Source: an uncultured Oscillospiraceae bacterium (lineage in GTDB: Bacteria > Bacillota > Clostridia > Oscillospirales > Ruminococcaceae). Taken from it: DNA of 64,000 bases. Position 1 is the stretch's first letter. Every line of letters begins with the position of its first letter. Position numbers and translations under genes: made by a program. The notes beneath the pieces are model-generated. The model was not told the origin of the DNA. It ran no database searches and saw only the letters and a list, made by a program, of their open reading frames with translations. The stretch is from NCBI GenBank assembly GCA_910587335.1, contig CAJUMG010000003.1:63169-127168 (forward strand). Direction: 5' to 3'. Below, piece after piece: positions 1 through 8,875 of this stretch.

Positions 1-283
1 GTCCCTCTTTTTTCTGGAACAGACCCGCTACCCAGCTGCCCAGGGCACGGACCTTTCCATCCAGGTCCAGTCCCTCTCCAATAAACGCCCCAAACACCAC
101 CGAAAGAATCAGCTTCAGCGTGTCCTGGCCGCTTAAAGCCCCGGAAATGCCGATGTAAATAAGGCACATCCCGATCCCCTTCATCAGCGTGTCGCCCAAC
201 CGCTGCGACAATCCCTTTTTAATCAAAAGGCCGATGGATCCGCCGACCAACACCGCCGCCACGTTTACCCAGGTCCCCAGCAT
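1..283 (-). CDS. DUF554 family membrane protein (3' part cut off by window edge)
   Basis: Reading the minus strand from an ATG at 283 gives a glycine-rich hydrophobic N-terminus (MLGTWVNVAAVLVGGSIGLL, then a basic KKG turn and further hydrophobic segments) typical of the DUF554/YqgA family of small integral membrane proteins with unknown substrate. The frame is open to the window edge, so only about 94 residues are visible. A TTG two codons upstream (289) is an alternative start; the purine-rich AAAGGGG upstream could serve either. It is divergent from secA. The family assignment rests on overall pattern; no function is claimed. Confidence 0.7.
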   Translation of the reverse strand, partial: MLGTWVNVAAVLVGGSIGLLIKKGLSQRLGDTLMKGIGMCLIYIGISGALSGQDTLKLILSVVFGAFIGEGLDLDGKVRALGSWVAGLFQKKEG

Positions 284-352
284 ATACAATCCGCCCCTTT
301 CCCCGATTTTTTGCCCTAAAAAATAAACCAACCGCAAAAAAGTCTAATTTTC

Positions 353-381
353 AGTATACACGCCCCGAACGGACAAAACAA
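353..381 (-). promoter_or_regulatory. Predicted sigma-A promoter of the DUF554 gene
   Basis: On the minus strand TTGTTT (376-381) and TATACT (353-358) are separated by 17 bp, about 70 bp upstream of the DUF554 start. Confidence 0.5.
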
Positions 382-444
382 GTCCGGTTTCCCTCTTTTT
401 CTTCGGGAATTTAACAGAATGTTCACAGAAAAAAGCCAGCTTGT

Positions 445-474
445 TTGACAAATCTCTGTAGAAAGAGATACAAT
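445..474 (+). promoter_or_regulatory. Predicted sigma-A promoter of secA
   Basis: TTGACA (445-450) and TACAAT (469-474) are 18 bp apart, about 65 bp upstream of the secA ATG. A longer in-frame reading of secA would have to begin inside this -35 box, which argues for the downstream start. Confidence 0.75.
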
Positions 475-537
475 AAAAAGGTATCGGGCTTTTTGGCCTG
501 GAAAGCGGCTTTTTGCCGCAGGGAAGGATTTGATACC

Positions 538-3270
538 ATGGGTCTTTTTGAAAAGCTTTTCGGCAGCTATTCCCAGCGGGAACTGAAAAATATCCGGCCG
601 GTGGTGGACCGGGTCCTCGCTTTAGAGGACAAGTATAAAGCCATGTCCGACCGCGCCTTGCAGGAGCAGACGCCGGCTTTAAAGGCGCGTCTTGCCGCCG
701 GCGAAATGCTGGACGACATTCTGCCCGACGCGTTTGCCGTCTGCCGGGAGGCAGCCGACCGGGTTTTGGGGATGCGTCCTTTCCCGGTGCAGGTCTTAGG
801 CGGAATCGTACTGCATCAGGGCCGCATTTCCGAGATGAAAACCGGCGAGGGCAAAACCCTGGTCGCCACCCTGCCCGCCTATCTCAACGCGCTGGAGGGC
901 AAGGGCGTTCACATTGTCACGGTCAACGACTATCTTGCCAAGCGCGACTCGGAATGGATGGGCAAGGTCTATCGTTTTCTGGGCCTTTCGGTGGGACTGA
1001 TTGTCCACGACCTGGATTCCAGCCAGCGGCGGGAGGCTTATGCCGCCGACATCACCTACGGCACCAACAACGAAATGGGGTTTGACTATCTGCGGGACAA
1101 TATGGCCGTCCGCCGGGAAAGCCAGGTGCAACGGGGCCACCACTACGCCATTGTGGACGAGGTGGACTCCATCCTCATCGACGAGGCCAGAACGCCGCTG
1201 ATCATCTCCGGGCCCGGAGCCAAATCCACCGATCTGTACCAGCTGGCCGACCAGCTGGCCAGGAAGATGCGGTTTGTCAAGGTCAAGGAGCTGGACGCCA
1301 AGGAGGAGCACGATGATGTGGACGGGGACTATATCGTAGATGAAAAGGCCCGCACCGCCACCCTCACCCCGGCGGGGGTGAAAAAGGCCGAAAGCTTCTT
1401 CCAGATCGAAAACCTGATGGACATGGAAAACGCCACCTATCTGCACCATTTGAACCAGGCGATCAAGGCCTATGGCATTATGCACCGGGACATTGACTAT
1501 GTGGTCAAAGAAGGTCAGGTATTGATCGTGGACGAGTTTACCGGGCGTATTATGATGGGCCGGCGGTACAACGAGGGCCTGCACCAGGCCATCGAGGCAA
1601 AGGAAGGGGTCAGCATCCAGAAGGAATCCCAAACGCTGGCGACCATCACCTTCCAAAACTATTTCCGCATGTATGACAAGCTTTCGGGCATGACCGGTAC
1701 CGCCATGACCGAGGAAGGGGAGTTCCGGGAGATCTATGGGCTGGACGTCATCGAAATCCCCACCAACAAGCCGGTGCTGCGGACCGATCACCCGGACGTG
1801 ATCTACAAGACCGAGCAGGGCAAGTTCGCCGCGGTAATCGACGATATCGCCGCCTGTCACGAAAAGGGGCAGCCGGTGCTGGTGGGCACCGTCTCCATCG
1901 AAAAATCCGAGCTTTTGTCCAAGCTTTTAAAGCGCCGGGGCATTCCTCACGAGGTGCTCAACGCCAAATACCACGAAAAGGAAGCCCAGATCGTGGCCCA
2001 GGCCGGCCATTTCGGCGCGGTGACCATCGCCACCAACATGGCGGGCCGCGGAACCGACATTGTGCTTGGGGGCAACGCCGAATACGCCGCCAAGGACCAG
2101 CTGAAAAAAGAGGGCATGAGCGAAGAGATGATTCTGGAGGCCACCGGCTTTGGCGAGACGGACGATCAGGCAATTCTGGACGCCCGCGCCCGGTTTTCTG
2201 AGCTTTTGGCAAAATACAAGGAGGAGTTCGCTCCCCAGGCCCAAAAGGTCAAGGACGCAGGAGGACTTTACATCATCGGCACCGAACGGCATGAGTCCCG
2301 CCGGATTGACAACCAGCTGCGGGGCCGTTCCGGCCGCCAGGGGGACCCGGGCGCTACCCGGTTTTACCTGTCGCTGGAAGACGACCTGATGCGGCTGTTC
2401 GGCGGCGAGCGGCTTTATAATATGATGGATTCCATCGGCCTGGACGAGGAAACCCCCATCCAGAACAAAATGCTGTCCGGCGCCATTGAAAGCGCACAAA
2501 GCAAGGTGGAGGGCCGCAACTTTGCCGCCAGAAAACGGGTGCTGGAATACGACGATGTGATGAACAAGCAGCGGGAGACCATCTATGGCCAGCGGGCCAG
2601 CGTGTTAGGCGGAGAGAGCCTAAAGGAAACCATCCTGAAGATGACCGAAAGCACCATCTCCGACGCAGTGAATCTGTTCCTTTCTGACGACGAAAACAAA
2701 GAGGATTGGAACCTGAAGGGTCTGAAGGTCCATTTCGGCGGCTGGCTGTGCGGCGAAGAGGACTTTGTCTATGAATCCGGCCAGCTGGATACCGTTTCCA
2801 AGACGGATATCCGCGACACGCTGATCGACCGGGCCAAGGATCGGTACCAAAAGCGGGAAGAAGAGCTTGGCGGCGATTTGATGCGGGAGCTGGAGAGGGT
2901 GGTGCTTCTGCGCAACGTGGATACCAAGTGGATGGATCATATCGACGCCATGGACGAGCTAAAGCGGGGCATCTCTTTGCAGGCCTACGCCCAGCGGGAC
3001 CCGGTGGTGGAGTACCGGATGGTCGGGTCCGACATGTTCGACGAGATGGTCCAGTCCATTAAAGAGGATACGGTCAAAATGATGCTCACCGTGCGGGTCA
3101 GCCGGGAGGCGCCCCGCCGCGAGCAGGTGGCCAAGCCGGTCGCCGCTTCCGGCGGCAGCTCCGACGGTACGGTGAAAAAGGAGCCGGTCAAGGTGGGCAA
3201 AAAGGTCGGCCGCAACGATCCTTGTCCCTGCGGCAGCGGCAAAAAGTATAAGCACTGCTGCGGCAGATAA
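538..3270 (+). CDS. secA: Preprotein translocase ATPase SecA
   Basis: SecA is the motor that uses ATP to push unfolded secretory proteins through the SecYEG channel. The 910-residue product has a Walker A motif MKTGEGKTL near residue 100, a DEVD box near 207 followed by the ARTPLI stretch, the helicase motif [10 protein letters not shown] in the second nucleotide-binding domain and [11 protein letters not shown]. The C-terminus ends in a zinc-binding [13 protein letters not shown] tail, which in the family contacts SecB or ribosomes/lipid. The start [10 protein letters not shown] at 538 has AGGGAAGGA upstream and matches usual SecA N-termini; the in-frame extension to 445 overlaps the promoter. 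It is a single-gene unit closed by a hairpin terminator. Confidence 0.97.
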   Translation: MGLFEKLFGSYSQRELKNIRPVVDRVLALEDKYKAMSDRALQEQTPALKARLAAGEMLDDILPDAFAVCREAADRVLGMRPFPVQVLGGIVLHQGRISEMKTGEGKTLVATLPAYLNALEGKGVHIVTVNDYLAKRDSEWMGKVYRFLGLSVGLIVHDLDSSQRREAYAADITYGTNNEMGFDYLRDNMAVRRESQVQRGHHYAIVDEVDSILIDEARTPLIISGPGAKSTDLYQLADQLARKMRFVKVKELDAKEEHDDVDGDYIVDEKARTATLTPAGVKKAESFFQIENLMDMENATYLHHLNQAIKAYGIMHRDIDYVVKEGQVLIVDEFTGRIMMGRRYNEGLHQAIEAKEGVSIQKESQTLATITFQNYFRMYDKLSGMTGTAMTEEGEFREIYGLDVIEIPTNKPVLRTDHPDVIYKTEQGKFAAVIDDIAACHEKGQPVLVGTVSIEKSELLSKLLKRRGIPHEVLNAKYHEKEAQIVAQAGHFGAVTIATNMAGRGTDIVLGGNAEYAAKDQLKKEGMSEEMILEATGFGETDDQAILDARARFSELLAKYKEEFAPQAQKVKDAGGLYIIGTERHESRRIDNQLRGRSGRQGDPGATRFYLSLEDDLMRLFGGERLYNMMDSIGLDEETPIQNKMLSGAIESAQSKVEGRNFAARKRVLEYDDVMNKQRETIYGQRASVLGGESLKETILKMTESTISDAVNLFLSDDENKEDWNLKGLKVHFGGWLCGEEDFVYESGQLDTVSKTDIRDTLIDRAKDRYQKREEELGGDLMRELERVVLLRNVDTKWMDHIDAMDELKRGISLQAYAQRDPVVEYRMVGSDMFDEMVQSIKEDTVKMMLTVRVSREAPRREQVAKPVAASGGSSDGTVKKEPVKVGKKVGRNDPCPCGSGKKYKHCCGR

Positions 3271-3281
3271 AATTTTGACAG

Positions 3282-3310
3282 AAAAAACCGGGTAAAAACC
3301 CGGTTTTTTT
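3282..3310 (+). terminator. Rho-independent terminator after secA
   Basis: The inverted repeat CCGGGT/ACCCGG (3288-3303) is flanked by an A run and followed by seven T residues, twelve bases after the secA stop. The flanking A and T runs extend the stem. Confidence 0.85.
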
Positions 3311-3365
3311 GCCTTCTTTTTTGGGAAAATCCCCCTTTTTTTGAGGATTCCAGCTCGGGTCCCCC

Positions 3366-3394
3366 TTCCGATTGGACAGAAGATATGGTATACT
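3366..3394 (+). promoter_or_regulatory. Predicted extended -10 promoter of hflX
   Basis: TATACT (3389-3394) is preceded by TGG, an extended -10 element. A weak -35 (TTCCGA, 3366-3371) lies 17 bp upstream. The hflX start is 23 bp downstream. Confidence 0.5.
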
Positions 3395-3416
3395 AAAGAC
3401 AGAAAGGCGTGAAACC

Positions 3417-4661
3417 ATGATCGAGATCAAAGAAGAACAGCAACAGGCCATTTTGGTGGCGGTAGATACCGGCGAATATGATGTGGACCTGTCTTTGGAT
3501 GAGCTGGGCGAGCTGGCCCAAACCGCCGGCGCTATTGTGCTGGGCAAAATCAGCCAGAAGCGCCCCGCCATCGACAAGGCCACCTGTGTAGGCAGCGGTA
3601 TGCTCCAGGAGATCCAGACCCAGGCCGCGGCGCTAGAAGCCAATCTTTTGATCTTTGACCACGAGCTGACCGCCAGCCAGCTTCGCAACATCGAAAAAGA
3701 AACAAATATCGCGGTGGTGGACCGCACCACCCTGATCCTAGACATCTTTGCCCAGCGGGCCCGCAGCCGGGAAGGAAAGCTCCAGGTAGAGCTGGCCCAG
3801 CAAAAATACCGTCTGCCCCGGCTGATGGGGCAGGGAACCGCGCTGTCCCGTCTGGGCGGCGGCATTGGCACCCGCGGACCCGGCGAAAGCAAGCTGGAGA
3901 GCGACCGGCGGCATATTCGCCGGCGGATTGAATCGCTGGAGGGGCAGCTGCGGGAGCTAAAACAGCAGCGCAGTCTGCGCCGAGATCGCCGGAAAAAGGA
4001 CGGCGTTGTCACCGTAGCCATTGTGGGGTACACCAACGCGGGAAAGTCCACCCTGCTCAACACCTTGACCGACGCGGGGGTTCTGGCGGAAAACAAGCTT
4101 TTCGCCACCTTAGACCCCACCTCTCGGGCACTGACCCTGCCGGACGGGCGCTCTGTTATGCTGGTGGACACGGTAGGTCTTATTCGGCGGCTGCCCCATC
4201 AACTGGTGGAGGCGTTCCACTCCACCTTGGAGGAAGCGGCAAACGCCGATCTGCTTTTGCATGTCTGCGACATCTCAAATCCCGAAGCCGACAGCCAGGC
4301 CGAGGTAACCCGCCGCCTGCTGGACGAGTTGGGCTGCGCCCAGACGCCGGTGGTCACCGCCCTCAACAAATGCGACCGGCTGGAGAGCATCCCCGCCGCA
4401 TTTGGCGGCAATCGGGTGTGCATCTGCGCCAAAACCGGCTATGGTCTGGACCGCCTTTTGGAGGCGGTGGCCCAGGCGCTTCCCCCAAGTCAGCTGCGGA
4501 TGCGGCTGCTTTTGCCCTATGACAAAGCGGCGCTGGCCGCCGAAATCCGGGACAGCGGCAAAATTTTTTCGGAGGAATATGTTCCGGGCGGTCTTTTGTT
4601 AGACGCGCTGGTGGATAAACAGATTATCTGGAAGCTGGAGCCCTATCAGGTAGACGGCTGA
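3417..4661 (+). CDS. hflX: GTPase HflX
   Basis: HflX is a translation-associated GTPase that binds the 50S subunit and splits stalled or hibernating ribosomes in characterised bacteria. The 414-residue product has the HflX N-terminal domain, the glycine-rich linker with RLGGGIGTRGPGESKLE, and a G domain with G1 GYTNAGKST near residue 204, G3 DTVG near 251 and G4 NKCD near 317. The start ATG at 3417 has AAAGG upstream and gives MIEIKEEQQQ; the upstream in-frame extension lies over the promoter. The gene stands alone between secA and a cation-efflux gene. Confidence 0.95.
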   Translation: MIEIKEEQQQAILVAVDTGEYDVDLSLDELGELAQTAGAIVLGKISQKRPAIDKATCVGSGMLQEIQTQAAALEANLLIFDHELTASQLRNIEKETNIAVVDRTTLILDIFAQRARSREGKLQVELAQQKYRLPRLMGQGTALSRLGGGIGTRGPGESKLESDRRHIRRRIESLEGQLRELKQQRSLRRDRRKKDGVVTVAIVGYTNAGKSTLLNTLTDAGVLAENKLFATLDPTSRALTLPDGRSVMLVDTVGLIRRLPHQLVEAFHSTLEEAANADLLLHVCDISNPEADSQAEVTRRLLDELGCAQTPVVTALNKCDRLESIPAAFGGNRVCICAKTGYGLDRLLEAVAQALPPSQLRMRLLLPYDKAALAAEIRDSGKIFSEEYVPGGLLLDALVDKQIIWKLEPYQVDG

Positions 4662-4779
4662 AAGCCGCCGGCCCAGGTCTACACAGGTGAAAAGGATCCG
4701 TAGCGTTTTTCATGCAGAGCAAAAATCTTCCTATCCGGCCCTTTTTGCGGGCCAACACAAATGATTGAAAGGTGAAAGC

Positions 4780-5688
4780 ATGAATGAAAAACAAAAATAC
4801 GAAAAACGGATTCTAAAAATTTCCCTATACGCGGGAATTTTATTTGTAATTGTAGAAATTTTGATGTCTCTGTGGAGCAATTCTCAGGCGATTTTAATGG
4901 ACGCGGTTTTCGACGCGGCGGAGCTGATTGTCATTGGCCTTTCGCTGTTTCTCACCCCGTTTTTTTACCAGCCGGTCAGCGAGAAAAAGCCCTACGGCTA
5001 TTCCCAGTTTGAATCGGTGTTTATCGTGGTAAAGGGCTTTATGCTCATATCGGTTACGCTGGGCCTGATCACCAATAACATCCAGATTCTTTTACAGGGT
5101 GGACGGCATTTGAATCACGGGCAGATCTCGGTCTTTGAATGTATCCTGGCTTTCTTTAGCCTTCTGGTACTGCTGATCATGCGGCACTTTCACAAAAAAG
5201 CCTCCTCCCCCACTGTCGAAGCGGAGATCTACGGCTGGAAGGTGGATTTTTTGTGCAGCATTGGCATTTCCCTGGCCTTTTTCTCCCAGCTTTTTTTGGT
5301 AAACACCTCTTTAAAAAGCATTTCCCCTTATTTTGACCAGATTGTGGCGATTGTCACCGCGCTGTTTATGCTGCCTCAGCCGGTCAAGATGATTGCCGAC
5401 GCTTTCCGCAGCATCTTTTTGTTCGCTCCGAAAGAGGAGGTATTACATAAGGTAAAGCAGGTGGCCCACCAAATTCTGGACGATTATCAATATACCGGCA
5501 CCTTTTATGACGTGGTGCTCACCGGGCGGAAAATGTGGATATCCATCTACTTTAAGCCCAAAAGCGACGTACTTTCCATGACCCTTTTACACAGCGTATA
5601 CGACGAAATGTATACCGCCTTGGGCCAGGAGTTCGAGGATTATTCCTTGGAGCTTGTCCCGGAGCTGGAGGAGGAAGCAAACAGGTAA
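4780..5688 (+). CDS. Cation diffusion facilitator family transporter
   Basis: This 302-residue protein has about six hydrophobic segments in the arrangement of cation-efflux (CDF) transporters, which export divalent metals such as Zn, Mn or Fe in exchange for protons. A conserved acidic FDAAE lies in the second segment region, and a WKVDF segment occupies the place of the metal-site helix. A cytoplasmic C-terminal domain follows (residues about 215-302). The metal is not predictable. ATG 4780 has AAAGGTG seven bases upstream. A microprotein gene follows after 12 bases and probably shares the transcript. Confidence 0.85.
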   Translation: MNEKQKYEKRILKISLYAGILFVIVEILMSLWSNSQAILMDAVFDAAELIVIGLSLFLTPFFYQPVSEKKPYGYSQFESVFIVVKGFMLISVTLGLITNNIQILLQGGRHLNHGQISVFECILAFFSLLVLLIMRHFHKKASSPTVEAEIYGWKVDFLCSIGISLAFFSQLFLVNTSLKSISPYFDQIVAIVTALFMLPQPVKMIADAFRSIFLFAPKEEVLHKVKQVAHQILDDYQYTGTFYDVVLTGRKMWISIYFKPKSDVLSMTLLHSVYDEMYTALGQEFEDYSLELVPELEEEANR

Positions 5689-5700
5689 GGAGTTTTTATC

Positions 5701-5862
5701 GTGAACGGGATTTTTCCTGCGGACATCGGCATCATCGGCGGCGCGGACGGACCAACTGCCATCTTTATCGCTGCCGGCCCTTCTGTCTGGATCTGGGTTG
5801 GCTTGGGACTTGTGGCCGCCGTAGCTGGGTATCTTGTTTACCAAAGAAAAAAGCGCAAATAA
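5701..5862 (+). CDS. 53-residue membrane microprotein with an OadB-type GGADGPT motif
   Basis: A GTG start at 5701 with AAGGAG eight bases upstream opens a 53-codon frame. The N-terminal part reads IGIIGGADGPTAIF, the signature of the beta subunit of sodium-pumping decarboxylases (OadB/MmdB/GcdB). A single hydrophobic helix and a basic tail QRKKRK follow. Full OadB proteins exceed 350 residues, so this is not a working decarboxylase subunit alone; only the motif-bearing segment and an anchor are present. It lies 12 bases after the cation-efflux gene and ends in a strong terminator, which supports expression. Function is unknown. Confidence 0.7.
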   Translation: MNGIFPADIGIIGGADGPTAIFIAAGPSVWIWVGLGLVAAVAGYLVYQRKKRK

Positions 5863-5900
5863 AAAAGACCTTCGGGCCCGGGGCCCGGAGGTCTTTTTCT
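5862..5900. terminator. Bidirectional terminator between the microprotein gene and jag
   Basis: A G+C-rich inverted repeat (AGACCT..CGGGCCC/GGGCCCG..AGGTCT) with A residues on the left and T residues on the right lies between two convergent genes and can serve both strands. Confidence 0.85.
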
Positions 5901-5902
5901 CT

Positions 5903-6754
5903 TTAGTCAATCTCGATTTTGGAATACAGCGGCTTGTTGTCATCCTCCACCTCGACCTTGGTGCGGTTGGGAACAACATCTTGAGGGACATATTTTTCCC
6001 TTGGCGGGCGTTTTTCGTATCCCCGGCCCCCTCTGCCGCCGCTTCTCGACCCTCTCGGACCCCGGTCACGACTGTGCTCGCCTCGGTCGCCACCCTCAAA
6101 GGACCGCTCCCGGCTGTAGCTTCGTTTGACCGGGTTGGTGGAGGAAATCACCACCCGGCGGGACGGCTCTTCCCCAACCGAGGAGGATACCACCCCGTCG
6201 ATCCCCTGAATCGTCGCGTGGATGACCCGCCGTTCATAGGGGTTCATCGGCTCTAAGGTGACGCTGCGGCCGGTGCGGACGACCTGGGCGGACAGCTTTT
6301 TTGCCAGATTTTCCAGGGTTTTTTCCCTTTTTTCCCGGTAGTTGCCGCTGTCTACCACAATGCGGTAATATTCGCCCTCCATCCGGTTGGCCACCAGCCC
6401 CGCCAGATATTGCAGTGCGTCCAGCGTTTCGCCCCGTCGGCCGATGAGCACACCCAGTCCATCGCCGTTTAGGCTGATGGTGGCGCTGTTCTCCCCTTCG
6501 GTCAGGTCGATCTGGACATTCTCCAGCCCCATTCCCGCAAAAATGCTTTGCAGATAATCCACCGCGCACTGGGCCTTAGAAGTCTCGACATATACCCGAA
6601 CCTTTGCCGGGGAGGACCCTAAGCCCAAAAACCCTTTTTTAGGCAGATCAATAATCTCAAACTGAGCCTCTCCCTGGGATACGCCCATTTGTTCATAGGC
6701 TTTTTCCAGCGCCTCGTCCACTGTTCTGCCAGTGGCAATGACCTCACGATTCAT
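5903..6754 (-). CDS. khpB: RNA-binding protein Jag/KhpB
   Basis: The 283-residue protein has the Jag N-terminal domain (about residues 1-55), a type II KH domain with the GRRGETLDALQ loop near residue 105, and an R3H domain with the NPYERRVIH motif near 175. KhpB binds RNA with KhpA and affects cell division and elongation in streptococci. After the R3H domain comes an unusual 70-residue tail rich in Arg, Gly and Ser (RGPRGSRSGGRGGRGYEKR), like an RGG-type disordered RNA-binding region. GGAGG precedes the ATG. It is the last gene of the rpmH-rnpA-yidD-yidC-jag cluster. Confidence 0.93.
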   Translation of the reverse strand: MNREVIATGRTVDEALEKAYEQMGVSQGEAQFEIIDLPKKGFLGLGSSPAKVRVYVETSKAQCAVDYLQSIFAGMGLENVQIDLTEGENSATISLNGDGLGVLIGRRGETLDALQYLAGLVANRMEGEYYRIVVDSGNYREKREKTLENLAKKLSAQVVRTGRSVTLEPMNPYERRVIHATIQGIDGVVSSSVGEEPSRRVVISSTNPVKRSYSRERSFEGGDRGEHSRDRGPRGSRSGGRGGRGYEKRPPREKYVPQDVVPNRTKVEVEDDNKPLYSKIEID

Positions 6755-6784
6755 AATAAAACCTCCATTCCAAATGGCAAAACA

Positions 6785-7864
6785 CTATTCCTCATCCTCT
6801 GTATACACATCGCCGTATTTCTCAGCCATCCGCCGACGTGCCTCGGCGATTTTTTTCGCATTCAGCTCTTTAGCGTTCATGGCTTTTTCTTTTTCCTTTT
6901 CGTCCAGCTCTTTTCCCTGGGCTTTCTTTTCCTTTAACAGACGGCGCTCTTCTTTTTCCCGTTCTTTTTCCGCTTCCTCCGCTGCCTTAGCCGCCGCAAT
7001 TGCCTCAGAAGGGTCAAATTTTTTGTGCAGGAACAGGCTTTGAACCATGGTCAGAACATTGGATAAAAGCCAGTACATACCCACGCCGGCAGGCACCTGG
7101 AAGGCAAACCACAAGGAGAACAGAGGCATAAAATACATCATGCCCTTCATCATTCCGCCGCCGGCCATATCACCCATAGTGGCCTTGTTCTGGCGCTGGG
7201 ACTGAATGGATATGAGCAAGGAGGTGACGCCGGACAGAATCGGCACCAGCAAAAGCGGCAGATAGACCGACATGGGCTGTCCGCCAGGGGTCAAGGTCGG
7301 CGTAGCGGCCAGATTGACGCCCAAAAAGGAAAAGTCCATTCCCTGGGCCTTGGCAATAAAGCTCTCCCCTAACTCATGCCACGGGGTAGGGTCGGCTTGA
7401 ATGGCGTTGATCACCGTAATCTGAGAGGCCATGGTATTTCCGGTGTTTAAGCCCAGATTCGCAAGAATCTCGGTGGCCTTGGTAATCACCTCGGCGCCGG
7501 GCCGGATGATGTGGGTAATCGGCTTATAAATAACATCGATCATACCGAACAGAATCGGAAAGCTGATTAAAGAGGGCAGACAGCCGCTCATGGGATTATA
7601 GTGCTCCTTCTCATACAGCTTCATCATCTCTTCATTGAGCTTTTCTTTGTTGTTTTTGTACTTTCTTTGCAGCGCCTCCATCTGCGGTTTAAAAATCGCC
7701 GTTTTCATCATGGATTTTTGCTGCTTAATCGCCAGTGGAAGCTGCAAAGCCTTGGTAATCAGGGTAAACAGAATTAAGGCAAGTCCATAGTTTTTTACAA
7801 TCAAATAGCATACATACATGATCCAGCCCAACGGCCAGCCGAATACAGTATAAATAAAATTCAT
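6785..7864 (-). CDS. yidC: Membrane protein insertase YidC/OxaA
   Basis: YidC inserts and folds membrane proteins, with or without SecYEG. The 359-residue product is of the Gram-positive type without a large periplasmic domain. Its first helix carries MYVCYLIVKNYGLALILFTL, followed by the charged cytoplasmic hairpin (KIK-rich, residues about 45-75), SFPILFGMIDVIYK and later membrane segments near residues 200-290. The last 70 residues are a highly charged Lys/Glu/Ala coiled tail typical of clostridial YidC. No lipoprotein cysteine is obvious at the N-terminus. GGAGGACAAGG lies just before the ATG. It sits between yidD and jag in the conserved order. Confidence 0.94.
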   Translation of the reverse strand: MNFIYTVFGWPLGWIMYVCYLIVKNYGLALILFTLITKALQLPLAIKQQKSMMKTAIFKPQMEALQRKYKNNKEKLNEEMMKLYEKEHYNPMSGCLPSLISFPILFGMIDVIYKPITHIIRPGAEVITKATEILANLGLNTGNTMASQITVINAIQADPTPWHELGESFIAKAQGMDFSFLGVNLAATPTLTPGGQPMSVYLPLLLVPILSGVTSLLISIQSQRQNKATMGDMAGGGMMKGMMYFMPLFSLWFAFQVPAGVGMYWLLSNVLTMVQSLFLHKKFDPSEAIAAAKAAEEAEKEREKEERRLLKEKKAQGKELDEKEKEKAMNAKELNAKKIAEARRRMAEKYGDVYTEDEE

Positions 7865-7939
7865 TCCTTGTCCTCCATTTACAAATTTTCACAAGTCCTG
7901 CCGCGCTGTAAAAGCCTGAGGTAATAACAGGAGGATCGG

Positions 7940-8191
7940 CTAATCCTTTTTCTTTTTGTAAAACCAGCGAAAGCTCTCAGGCACCGGGTCGATTCCGCCG
8001 GGGTTAAAAGGATGACAGCGCAGGATGCGCCGAAGCGCCAAAAGCCCGCCCTTCCATACGCCAAAACGATCAATCGCCTGAAACGCGTAGGAAGAACAGG
8101 TGGGGTAAAATCTGCAGGTGGGTAAGCCTTTTAATTTAGACAGATGTTTTTGGTACATCCGAATGAGCCAAAGTACCAATCGTTTGATCAT
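7940..8191 (-). CDS. yidD: Membrane protein insertion efficiency factor YidD
   Basis: The 83-residue product starts [18 protein letters not shown] and contains the family signature [15 protein letters not shown] and the motif [13 protein letters not shown]. YidD is a small amphipathic inner-membrane-associated protein that helps YidC-dependent insertion. The start at 8191 overlaps the end of rnpA by 56 bases, a common arrangement that suggests translational coupling. A longer in-frame extension upstream is only the shadow of rnpA. Confidence 0.92.
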   Translation of the reverse strand: MIKRLVLWLIRMYQKHLSKLKGLPTCRFYPTCSSYAFQAIDRFGVWKGGLLALRRILRCHPFNPGGIDPVPESFRWFYKKKKD

Positions 8192-8522
8192 TTTCCATAA
8201 GTCCCAGCTTTTGCAGATGCTTGCGCAAAACAGGTTCGAGCTCGGTGGATTTTGCAAGGGGGGTTTTGGCCCGCGCGACCAAAACAATGTCATAGCCTTG
8301 TTTAATTTGTTCCTGCAGCGGCCAAAACGCCGCCGTAATAATCCTTCTGGCCCTGTTTCGCTGTACCGCGTTTCCAACTTTTTTGGAGGCGGTAATGCCG
8401 ATTCGTGCCCGCCCTATGCGGTTTTTCATCGCATAGGTGACAAGTAATGGGTGTGCCGCATACTTTCCTTTTCCATATACACGGCGAAAATCGCGGTTTT
8501 GGTTGAGTTTTACTGTTTTCAT
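8136..8522 (-). CDS. rnpA: Ribonuclease P protein component
   Basis: RnpA is the protein cofactor of RNase P, which trims the 5' leader of tRNA precursors. The 128-residue product has the conserved [13 protein letters not shown]-terminus and the RNR motif region [11 protein letters not shown] near residues 50-62. ATG 8522 is chosen because GGCGGTGGAG lies six bases upstream; a GTG four codons earlier falls inside that ribosome-binding sequence. Three hairpin-forming repeats separate it from rpmH upstream, so its transcription may be attenuated relative to rpmH. Confidence 0.93.
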   Translation of the reverse strand: MKTVKLNQNRDFRRVYGKGKYAAHPLLVTYAMKNRIGRARIGITASKKVGNAVQRNRARRIITAAFWPLQEQIKQGYDIVLVARAKTPLAKSTELEPVLRKHLQKLGLMENDQTIGTLAHSDVPKTSV

Positions 8523-8548
8523 CTCAGGCTCCACCGCCTTTTCGTCAT

Positions 8549-8589
8549 AAAAAAACGCCTTTCGAAAGCTATTTCAAAAGGCGTTTTTT
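8549..8589 (-). terminator. Hairpin with T tract between rpmH and rnpA
   Basis: On the minus strand CGCCTTTTGAAA and TTTCGAAAGGCG form a 12-bp stem (one wobble) around a TAGC loop, followed by seven T residues. It looks like a Rho-independent terminator or attenuator just upstream of rnpA. Confidence 0.7.
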
Positions 8590-8600
8590 CCTTCGGTATC

Positions 8601-8624
8601 ATTTTCCGACAGCTATCGGAAAAT
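8601..8624. repeat. Inverted repeat between rpmH and rnpA
   Basis: ATTTTCCGA and TCGGAAAAT form a perfect 9-bp stem around a six-base loop. It is the middle of three successive hairpins in this interval; it has no T tract of its own. Confidence 0.55.
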
Positions 8625-8632
8625 ACGGCACA

Positions 8633-8662
8633 TAAAAAGAAAGACCACATCAGGATGTGGTC
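8633..8662 (-). terminator. Terminator-like hairpin directly after rpmH
   Basis: GACCACAT and ATGTGGTC pair around a four-base loop and are followed on the minus strand by TTTCTTTTT, eleven bases after the rpmH stop. It probably reduces read-through from rpmH into rnpA. Confidence 0.7.
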
Positions 8663-8673
8663 AACCCCTCTTT

Positions 8674-8808
8674 TTAGTAGGAGAGACGTGCTCTGCCTTT
8701 GGCTCTTCTGCGAGCCAAAACCTTACGCCCATTTCTGGTTGACATTCTCTTGCGAAAACCGTGTTCTTTTTTTCTTTGCAGCTTTTTGGGCTGGTATGTT
8801 CTGAACAT
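8674..8808 (-). CDS. rpmH: 50S ribosomal protein L34
   Basis: The 44-codon minus-strand frame reads [20 protein letters not shown] and ends [10 protein letters not shown], a full-length L34 with the usual length and basic composition. GGAGGGACATTT precedes the ATG. L34 is a small 50S component; its gene marks the left flank of the origin in Firmicutes and heads the rpmH-rnpA-yidD-yidC-jag cluster. Confidence 0.97.
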   Translation of the reverse strand: MFRTYQPKKLQRKKEHGFRKRMSTRNGRKVLARRRAKGRARLSY

Positions 8809-8846
8809 AAATGTCCCTCCTTTCGAGGCTAACCTTGCAAGAATAT

Positions 8847-8875
8847 AGTATATCTTACCCGGACTTGCTAGTCAA
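8847..8875 (-). promoter_or_regulatory. Predicted sigma-A promoter of rpmH
   Basis: On the minus strand TTGACT (8870-8875) and TATACT (8847-8852) are exactly 17 bp apart, about 40 bp upstream of the rpmH start. Confidence 0.8.

Noticed and set aside
445..537. An N-terminal extension of SecA by 31 residues from a TTG at 445
   Set aside because: The TTG is the -35 box of a good promoter and the -10 box follows within the extension; ATG 538 has a ribosome site and a normal SecA N-terminus.
796..1860. Long minus-strand open frame inside secA
   Set aside because: It is the antisense of conserved secA codons, has no ribosome site and no recognisable protein pattern. Several similar frames lie opposite hflX, gyrB, gyrA, hisS and aspS.
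3188..4171. Minus-strand frame of 327 codons over the secA end and hflX
   Set aside because: Its composition (Ser/Arg-rich) and position opposite two conserved genes and a terminator show it is a shadow.
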